Below are positions 1-64,000 of a stretch of DNA of 64,000 bases, piece after piece. The position numbers and the translations under genes were made by a program. The first letter of the stretch is position 1; each line of letters opens with the position of its first letter. This DNA is from Colius striatus (taxonomy: Eukaryota; Chordata; Aves; Coliiformes; Coliidae). The notes below the pieces were generated by a model. That model was not told the DNA's origin. It was given only the letters and a program-made list of their open reading frames with translations, and ran no database searches. The stretch covers positions 8,255,374 through 8,319,373 of the forward strand of contig NC_084762.1 of the NCBI RefSeq assembly GCF_028858725.1, given 5' to 3'.

Positions 1-1079
1 AAGATACTAGCAACTGCAAAAGCAGTATGTTGCATGAAGTACCAAATAACTTCTGCCATCAACTATAGCTTATGTGCCCCTTATAAGTGGGTGCAGCTAG
101 AAAAAGAAAACAGGCTTAATTGCTAAGTTAAGACCTAGAAGATTCCATCTCTTGTATAATTGAAACTGAAGCTCACATCATTTTTAAATTCTTGATAATT
201 CATCACTATTTTTTCACACTATTTGCTTATTTTTAACATAGATATTATTCTTGTCAAAACAAATATGCTTCTTTTCCCATGTTAAAAAAAGATAAAGTTT
301 GAAACATCAACTTGCAGAAAACTCAGATGTTTCTTTACTGAATTTCCATTAGAGCAGTTATTGCATCTTGGATTTCTTCAGTTTCTGGACAAATGTTACA
401 GATACAAGGAAGGCAGAAAACAATTTTAATTCTCTGTCCTATGTGCGTTAGTCCACTAACAACACAGCTTATATGACTTGTAGCTTTTAAGTAGATCAGT
501 TACATCTAACTCAGCAGAAGTTGAACATTGCAGTAATCTTGCAGAGCAGTATCTTCAAAATTGTGGTTTTAAAAGTAAATTTAAAGCCTTAAATACCAGG
601 AATTATCTGAAGGTAATAATAGTTAAATTCAGTGCTTTACTTCACTAGAGGGTACACCCTCATCAACATCTGCAGAAGCCTAACAGTAAACAGTTTCATA
701 GCCTGTATTTAACACTGCATAGCCTTAGATTTGGCCAACTGATTTTTATCGAGACTCCTCCTTGAGCTTCAGAGATTATTACTTCTTGCCATATAGCATC
801 ACACATGTCTAACAACCAATTTCATCAGACACAGAGGATGAACTTTTCAGCCTCTCAATATGCAAATCTAGATGCTGTCCTGCTTAGGTAGAGGCTGAAT
901 CAGTTCCATAAATAAATACGGAAATAAACTCCATTTACCAAAGACAATTGCCTAAGAAGCTTTGCAATTGCTTCTACACAAATACCAAAGCAGATAGTTT
1001 TTGAAATAAAGAAAAAAAGGTATCTGAGATTGTATCATACACTAAGTATTTCAAAATAGGAAACATAACAACACAAGAT
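1..1079. other. Intergenic, nothing recognised
   Basis: AT-rich single-copy-looking sequence 3' of the dynein gene. All reading frames are short and broken, and I see no repeat family or RNA gene. Confidence 0.6.
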
Positions 1080-2069
1080 AAGGAAAAGACTGAGGTATTT
1101 ATTACCTTCTTTGCTTCAGTCTTTTACGGTAGGAGCTATTGCTCTTGGGATACACAGCCCTCTGACCTGAAAGACATAGTTGGGGGGCAGAAAGAAGTCC
1201 TCATTATTCAAGGGGAAATGGCTAGCAACCTGGCCACACCACTAGACATACAGATGGGATCCACTGGAGGGTGCTGAGGGAGTTGGTGGAAGTGCTCGCC
1301 AAGCCCCTTTCCATCATTTCTCAGCAGTCCTGGCTAACTGGGGAGATTCAGGTTTTGCACTTGGGCTGAAACGATCCTATGCAAAGCTACAGGCTTAGGG
1401 TCGTGTGGCTGGAAAGTTGTCCAGTTAAAATGGACCTGAAGGAGTGTTGATTGACATTGAACATAGAACATGAGCCAGCAGTGTGCCCAGGTGGCCAAGA
1501 AAGCCAATGATATCCTGGCTGGTAACAGAAAGTGTGGCTGGCAAGACCAGTGGAATGATTATGCCCCTGTACTCAGCACTGGTGAGGCCACATCTGTGCC
1601 ACTGTGTTAAATTTTGGGCCCCTCACTAGAAGAGGAACAATAAGGTGCTGGATTGTATCAAGAGACATGCATCAAAGCTGGTGAGGGATGTAGAGCACAA
1701 GTCTTGTAAGAAGTACTGAGGGATGTTGACTCTGGACCTTTTCACTTTACAACTAGCTGAAAGGAGCTTGTGATGAGGTGGGTTTTGGTCTCTTCTCACA
1801 AGTTACAAGCAACATGACAAGAGAAAATGGCCTCAAGGGAAATTTAGGATGGATATGAGGGAAAAATCTTTTCCCTTAAAAGTTTATCAAACATTGGAAC
1901 AGACTGTCCAGGCAGACAGCATTGGAGTCACCATCACTGGAGATACTCAAAAGACATATAGATATGGTGCTTAGGGACACGATTTAGTGGTGAATATGAC
2001 AGCTTTGGGTTAATGGCTGGACTTGATTCTAAAGGTCTTTTCCAAATGAAATGATTCTATAATTCTATG
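1080..2069 (+). mobile_element. CR1 LINE, internally deleted, 3' end intact
   Basis: Recognised as CR1 from remembered avian copies. The left part (about 1080-1346) matches the middle of CR1 ORF2, reading through the 'tcagtcttttacgg' and 'cagtcctggctaactgggga' landmarks. At about 1350 it jumps straight to the region near the end of ORF2 ('gcacttggg', then 'aacatgagccagcagtgtgcc'). It then runs through the 3' UTR (ggcagacagcattggagtcacc) to a terminal 'gattctataattctatga'. The RT-coding stretch expected between the two parts is missing. Many stops and frameshifts show that it is a dead, old copy. Confidence 0.88.
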
Positions 2070-5000
2070 AAAATCTTAAAAAAATACATACTTCTCCTAT
2101 AGACATAAAAGCATTTATATTGAAACACATGCAACTGTGCACCCTGCATGTGAATGCTATCAGCTGTATTTTGTCATATACCATGCAGAAGAAGCTGCTT
2201 GTTTCCAGGTGCAAGCTATGGTTAGTGCTATGGTAGTTCCAAGTAAGGCTAATTTTGTGATGGTTATAGAAAGGCTTTTCTGAACTGTTTGGGCAGCAAG
2301 GCAAGCCTTTGTAAACATCCCTAAGAGTAGTCCAAAATGATAAGAAGTCACTGGGAAAGCAAAGTTCTGAGGAAGACTGATCTATCAAACAATGTTTGCA
2401 AAGGGATAAAATTAAAACCCACTACTGAGCCCAGTATTGGCCAGAATGAAGGATACCAATGGAAGCTGACATCTGAGTGGCTGGCAAGCATAATTGCCTT
2501 GAGTGTGAAAGCAGATGCCATCTGTGGCAAAAGCTAGCTGGAAGCCAGCAAAAATATAGAAATATTTATTAATCAGTGGAACACAAAAGAAATTTAGAAG
2601 AAATTATGGAACCTGATAACACAGGAAATGAAGAGAAAGTTACCCATGACAGAATGCACACCTCATGCCTGAGAAGACAGGGCATTTTAAAAAGTTCAGT
2701 GAGTGATCACTTTTTTAACTCATAGCCTCTCTCATTTACTGCCTGAAATGTAGCACATAGTCAGTGTTCCCTGAACACACGTGATACTTTAAATGCCCAG
2801 AAAGCACTTGGTCTATGAAATAAAACAGAGCTAATGGCATAGAAAGCACAGTAACACTGGTTTTCTAGGTTTTACATTTCTGCTGCATGCATGAAGTTTT
2901 AACTGTCACTTCCCCTTTTAAACTCTCAGAAAAACCTTTTTTCTGGACTACTTTGCTGACACCTAGCGAGCCTTGGCTCCAACAGCTTCAGGCACACAAG
3001 CTCCTAGAAAGAAAAAAGCGGTAACACAGCAGCTGTTCTTTTCATTCTACTTGCAGTAAAATATTTTCTATGGCCATGTCTGTGATTCAGCAGTGCTGAG
3101 TCACATATCAACTCAGAGAACACTGCAGTAGGGATATTAAAATGTGGAAAGGTGCTAGGTAAAAGAGAAAGCAAGCACAATGGAAAGAAGTAATGGTCAA
3201 ACTCTTTCTCTCTCAGCCTAAATTTCTTTTACAAGGATGACTGACTCAGAGAATCTTGCCACTGGTTGTGACTGCAATCTTTCCCTCTCTATGCTTCACA
3301 TATTTATCTGGAATACCTCCGTGCCTGTAAGTTCCAGTTAAAGGTTTCTTTGCTGTTTGTTTTTAATGCAAAATGTAAACTACAAGCAACTCCTTATTGT
3401 CTCAATATTAATTCCAACCTAAGCCTATCATTACAATAGTATCAACACGTTACTTTATCCTTGGCTTAGTTTGGGAGAATGGTAATTTCATATGAGATAG
3501 CTTCACAGAAGTGGCTTAACATTGCCTAGGAAACAGGCATTAGTGAGACAATAACAGCATTTTCTGACATCAAGGAATTCTGCCACTTACAGTGGACACA
3601 AAACCAACTAAAAAAAACAAATCAATCTTAGGTTTTAAATAGAAATTGTACAAATGAAGCCAAGTGCAGATTACCTGTGATGACAGAGAATCAGATTGCA
3701 TTTTACCTACCTGGAAAATGGCTCCAAGAAGTCACGATCCTTGGTCTTGCATAAAAAATGGTAGAATGCATACTGCTACCAAGTGCAAAGTAAGTTTCTC
3801 ATTTCAGAGCTGCTGGTCATGAATTTTTAGGTTTCTCTATAAGAATTTAATATCTGTCCTTCTGAAATACCTGGCTTAGATAACTAAAGATCTTAGAATA
3901 TGCACAAATATCATATAGTTTTTGTAACTGTATCAGGAACAGTATATTTAAGCTTTCAGACCCAGACTTCAGTCAAAGCCTCAATGTTTAAGCAGCTTCT
4001 TGAAAAATGCAATTCATTGTCTATAACTGTAGCACACACTTAACCACATTTAATTGAACTTTCTGACTTACGGGCCAGGAACCATCACATCATATGTTTC
4101 AGACTCAAACTCCCTTGCAAGGAGTAAACTCCCTTGCAAACACAATGCAAGAAACGACATCCTTAAAGTTCTTTAGTGATTTTTCTGTTGCTGAATTTCA
4201 GATTAAAATCTCTGTCATTAAAAGGCAAATTAAAGCTTCCATTTAGTGCAAAAACAATTTTTCTTTGTCTTAAAAGTATGTTTTTACTCAATATAGATTT
4301 AATATTTTTCATAACTCCCTTGGTTTGGCCAAGGTTGCAAATGATTGTAATTAGTTAATGAAAAAAAGAGACCATTTAATATGTCAATCAAGAAGATGTA
4401 TATTAACTGTAATTGATATATCCAAAATTATTACTTCTACATTTACCCTTTACAACAATAATTACGCTTTAAATATTTTAATCAAGGAAATAGCACATTC
4501 CCACTGGAAGGGGAAAAAAAAGAAAGAGAGAAGAGAAACAGACCAGACAAGATTATTTTATCAAACAGGTTCAGGAACAGAGTTGGGTTTATTTCAAAAG
4601 CTTTCACCCCTTAGCCTTAACCTTGTTAAGATGAATGGCAGAAACTGCCTTGTTCTTGTTTCGATTGCCTTGATCCTTCCTCAGATCTCTCTTATCTCCA
4701 CTTAATGCAAGGAACATTTTCTTCTGGAGAAAAAGCAAGAAGATGGCTTTTATCGACTGTCCCGTTGCCATAGCTTGGCTTGTAAAACCTGCAAGGTTCA
4801 AGATACAGGAATATGCACCAAGGCCCTGAACTGCCTAAAATTAAAGATGTTTGTACTGTTGCTATGTTTTTTACTGTTGAGGCCTTTTGCAATAGCAACA
4901 ATTTAATCCTTGGAACATACCTGATTTCCAGGCTCCCAATGCACCAACACTAGAAAAATAAAAAAATCTGATGTAACTAAATTTACTGAGAACTACATCC

Positions 5001-5424
5001 AAATTCCAGATGTCTCCAGTTCCTCAACATAAACTGTGAAACGCTGCTGCTTTCATTATAGCCATAAGCACTTGGAATCTACCACACAATGAAGACACTT
5101 TGGAATGGTAACACAAGCCTCCATGATGTGATACGGTAATTGAAAACACAATGTATGTCGAAACTTTCCTCTCTAGTGTGAGAAAAGTATAAATGTGTCT
5201 AGCATCCAGCACCTGCACAACATCACCATTCTCAGTAACTGTTGTAGTTCGATACACAGGTGGCATTAGGGGCAAGGTAACACATTTTAATTTTATATCA
5301 ACAAAAACATTACAAAATGTACCAATTTTCATTATAATGCATCCAATCAGCAATGCCTCAATCAGACTGAAGAGGCAGGCACACCACCTCCTCATAACGA
5401 ATACATTTCTTTATTCATTTGAAT
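2070..5424. other. Intergenic, no gene recognised
   Basis: No homology recognised. Several open frames of 60-123 codons exist on both strands, but they overlap each other and none resembles a known protein. A small direct repeat, 'aaactcccttgcaa', occurs twice at 4108-4140. Confidence 0.5.
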
Positions 5425-5846
5425 AGATGCCCTGGTGAGGCCTCATCTGGTGTCCTGTGTCCAGTTCTGGGCTCCCCAGCTCAAGAAGGACAGGGAACTG
5501 CTGGAGAGAGTCCAGCACAGGGCCACCAAGATGATCAGGGGACAGAAACATCTTTCATACGAGGAAAGGCTGCAGGAACTGGGGCTGTTTAGCCTGGAGA
5601 AGAGGAGACTGAGAGGAGAGCTCACTAATTTACAAATATCTAAATAGTGGATGTCAGGAGGTTGGGGCAGCACTTTTTTTCTATTGTATCTAGTAACAGG
5701 AGAAGGGGTGATGGGATGAAGCTGGAACACAAAAAGTTCCATTTAAACATAAGAAAAAACTATTTCACTATTGAGGTGAGGGAGCCCTGGCACAGGCTGC
5801 CCAGGGAGGGTGTGGAGGCTCCTTCCTTGGAGGTCTTCAAGAAAGT
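5425..5846 (+). mobile_element. CR1 LINE fragment lacking its 3' tail
   Basis: Starts in the end of ORF2: frame 5435-5647 reads the CR1 C-terminal signature [13 protein letters not shown] ... [20 protein letters not shown], uninterrupted for 70 codons. It continues into the 3' UTR (ggagccctggcacaggctgcc, ccttggaggtcttcaag). It stops at about 5846, before the usual end with the ATTCTATG repeats. It is the same subfamily as the copy at 28198. LINE copies are normally truncated at the 5' end, so the missing 3' end points to a later deletion. Confidence 0.88.
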
Positions 5847-6189
5847 TTCTTTAATTTCTATGAGAAATATGTTTAGCATTTGTTTCTAAATATTCTACAA
5901 AATCCATGGACTTATCATGCCAAATGTCACTAGGAAAAGAAGGGAATAGCTTCTAGAATCGTGCATTTTTCCACATCCTCAAGTTTATAGCATTGTATAC
6001 TTAAGAACAGCACAACTGATGCCTGTGAATGGTTTTTCTTGAATAATCCATTCTGTACCAACAGCAGAGGAAAACATAGAGAAAGTACATCCAGTTCTGT
6101 GTCAGGGCTCATTATTGTATTGATGGTCTTTTCCATATAAATATGTTAATAGCTATTTCCTTTATGAAGATGAAAGAGTTCATTTTTCC
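5847..6189. other. Intergenic, nothing recognised
   Basis: AT-rich, with no feature recognised. Confidence 0.5.
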
Positions 6190-6575
6190 ACCTGTTTGAA
6201 GGCACATGTCAGGGAGCAGCAAGGGAAAGCTGCTTAGAAAGGAAAGTGGAGCTGGGAGCTAAGAGTCACGTCAGAGTAGGCAGGGCAAGGGCCTTTCTGA
6301 CAAGGGCATAGTCCCACAGTACCTGAACAAAAAAGCAGAACAGATCTGTCACAGCAGCCAGGACCAGGTTACATATCAGTGACTGCCAGATGAGGCTATA
6401 ATAACAAAGTAGATCTGAGGTCATGCCAGAAAGTGCAGTCAGAAAGGTAGAGCCTGATCTGATGGAGTTAACCAGAGTCTGCCACAGATCAGTGATGAAG
6501 CAGGTAATGAAGCAGGTCTGATTCCAGCTGCATCAAGTTGTCTCTCAGCCCAGGCAAAACCCCTGAGAGAGCAGG
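6190..6575. repeat. Possible old dispersed repeat (purine-rich, G+C-richer block)
   Basis: This block is clearly richer in G and in CAG/AGG-type words than the AT-rich flanks. It contains local near-repeats such as 'gatgaagcaggtaatgaagcaggt'. It resembles bird interspersed repeats in texture, but I cannot name a family. Confidence 0.3.
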
Positions 6576-8259
6576 TTTATGTACTCTAGCCCCTAACATG
6601 ATGCTATATCTCAAAAGAGCTTTTCATTTAACTTTCCTTTGCCTCAACATTACATTCCTGCTGGTGGTTTTGAAGACACCTAAAGAGCTAATGACAAACA
6701 TCTTAAATGGATCTAACAGAAGAGAAATAGCAGTGACTTCCAACATAAATTAGTTTAATAGTCTTTAGCATAGATAGGATCACTGGTGTCCATTTATTTG
6801 GGGAACTGCTCTTTCCCCTATCACTCACATAAAAAATAACACTGAAAAAAAGGCACATGGTTCACTCACTCACTAATACCATGGGTTTGACATCTCCATT
6901 GTGTCTACAATGATAGTCATACAAGAAATCCACTGATTGAAAGCTAGCATTTGAACTGTACGTGGCTTGAAAATTCTCAGTGTGGATGACTTCCTTCAGA
7001 GGGGAAGGTCTTGGTGAAAGACACAAATCTGCTGCAACTCAGAACTCCAATTAGATTCTACAGGATCTCCTGGAAGTCTGACCATGATGCTCCAAGGTCC
7101 AGGAGAGAACAATATTAAAATATTTCCTAAAGGAGATTTTCATTCATTTAATTTGTTTCACTGAGTTATTTAAAAAGAGCAAAAAAATATTCCAAGATGA
7201 AAAGACAACATACAGACCTGTACAACTAGAGTTTCAAACAGAGTCAATGTTCCACCTAAGTTTTACAACTGGCTTGACTGTAGGAATGAATATATTTTAG
7301 TAAAGACTCAGCAAAGACAATTATTCTGTATTTTTATTTTTTTAATTATTTCTTTGAATATTAACTTTAGGTAAGAGATATATTTAGCATGATTGTTTAA
7401 CAAACTAATCAAAGCATCCTTCAAATGTCATGTATTGATTTGACATAAAATTGAAAACAGCTTCTCCATTGCAGCCTTTATGTTGGACAGACACACCTCT
7501 TCTGCAGTGCCTGTTATTGTGAATGACTGTGGATCACTAAGATACATGAGCTATCGGACTCAGCAACAAAAATACACTGGATTTCTGATGATTAAATAAA
7601 CGTTCTTGATGTGTGAAGCCAATAGGGTTCAACTAAAGAAGCTGCCAACATTTCTTACTTAACATTGATTCCTGTGTGAAAAGAAATTCCTACGTGTCTA
7701 GCTGAGACAACAAAAAGGCTGCAACACAAGTTAAAAAACCAAAATCACAACATTGCAAAACTAGAGCAGAAACAAAGCTAAAATTGATGTGATAAAACTA
7801 CCAACTGAAAAACTAATTTGAAGATTGACTCAAATCTGGTGTACTGGCATGGGAATAAATCCCTTTTCTTACAGAAAAAATTCCATTTCCTATGGAAATA
7901 TTTTCTTCCTACCCATTACATATTTATAAGTCTTGAATCAGATAGTAAGGAATTCTGGCAACTATTAAATGCTTGTTTTCCTACCTACCACAATGAAATT
8001 GTTCTCCAAGTGGTGAAAATGCTGTGGCATTTTTCCAGTCTCAACTTCCCTATTCAGGCAGCAAGCAAACTAGAAACTACCAACCAGGACATAAATCCTG
8101 GAACATAATCTTAAGGGAGATTAAGTAATATGAATGAGTAACTGGGCTTAACTTTCCATAGCTACACACACAAAAAGCTTTGCTTTTAGCTACTGAAAGG
8201 TAAGCCCTCATACAAACATATTTACTGCTGAAAAGTAACAACGTTCAAGTCATTTAATC
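6576..8259. other. Intergenic, nothing recognised
   Basis: AT-rich sequence. The longest frames (71 codons at 6538, 96 codons at 7818, + strand) show no recognisable protein features and look like chance openings. Confidence 0.5.
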
Positions 8260-8265
8260 TTTATT
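8260..8265 (-). terminator. Candidate distal poly(A) signal (AATAAA)
   Basis: TTTATT on the + strand is AATAAA on the coding strand, about 285 nt past the dynein stop codon. It is an alternative to the nearer copy at 8403. Confidence 0.4.
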
Positions 8266-8402
8266 CAAGGTAAAATTAAGCACACAATAGGGAAATAACA
8301 ATATTACATACTCATCATGATTTGTCAAGACAAATATACTACTTCAATTTACCAAACTTAATGCCACTCTAAGATTTAGCATTTATAAGCCTATTGTAGA
8401 GG

Positions 8403-8408
8403 TTTATT
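8403..8408 (-). terminator. Candidate proximal poly(A) signal (AATAAA)
   Basis: An exact AATAAA on the minus strand, about 143 nt after the TAA stop. This is the first such hexamer downstream of the coding region and would give a short 3' UTR. Confidence 0.5.
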
Positions 8409-8550
8409 GAAAATAATTTTCTAAAAATACCATAATGGAGTCTATGCCTTAGAAAACACATTTTCAGAAGGGATCCATTGTAATGTAACTACAGATGAAT
8501 GCTTACATTTAAAATCAGAAAATACCTCTTAGAAAACTTGTTTTTTAACA

Positions 8551-63876
<55,326 letters not shown>

Positions 63877-64000
63877 CTGGAGAGACAAATAGGTTTTGAA
63901 GTTGGCTGCACCTTGCACAAACAGAAGAAACAGCAAAGGAAAGTGTATCTGGCTAGATAAAAATACTGGTTTTGCTTTAGATCACAGGTAGAAAGGAATT

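Noticed and set aside
4358..5395. Open frames of 115 and 123 codons downstream of the gene
   Set aside because: Both are in AT-rich intergenic DNA, without homology, splice context or codon structure.
5435..5889. Open frames at 5435 and 5647 as host genes
   Set aside because: They are the end of CR1 ORF2 and the CR1 3' UTR.

Overview
The window is a piece of a bird nuclear genome. It is AT-rich, has long introns with GT-AG splice sites, and carries many CR1 LINE copies ending in the avian-type 3' tail (repeats of ATTCTATG / ATTCTGTG). It also carries several pieces of avian endogenous-retrovirus LTRs. I cannot name the bird order.

Nearly the whole window (8551..63876) is one gene on the minus strand: the 3' half of an axonemal outer-arm dynein heavy chain, best matched to DNAH8. 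I traced 42 consecutive coding exons, named w1 to w42 in transcription order, from high to low coordinates. All junctions are GT-AG, all phases agree, and the exon lengths sum to 7626 nt (2541 residues plus a TAA stop). The partial product runs from the sensor-1 region of AAA1, through AAA2 (w4-w8), AAA3 (w9-w13), AAA4 (w14-w18), the stalk with its microtubule-binding domain (w19-w25), AAA5 (w26-w29) and AAA6 (w30-w36), to the C-terminal domain (w36-w42). No frameshift or premature stop was found, so the gene looks functional. Its 5' half (tail, linker, most of AAA1) lies beyond 64000.

Positions 1..8402 lie downstream of the gene. They hold a nearly 1 kb CR1 with a large internal deletion, a second CR1 that has lost its own 3' end, and otherwise no recognisable gene. 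Two candidate poly(A) signals follow the stop codon.

The introns carry about 14 CR1 pieces (most of them antisense to the gene), five LTR pieces, a 179-bp tandem duplication and a few AT-rich or simple repeats. There is no CRISPR array, no RNA gene and no prokaryotic element. I did not find a new biological system. The most interesting leads are a sense-oriented LTR whose CRE and TATA-like sequences survive inside the gene, the AAA2 P-loop exon lying between two LTR fragments, the tandem duplication, and a weak conserved-position splice donor after w31.
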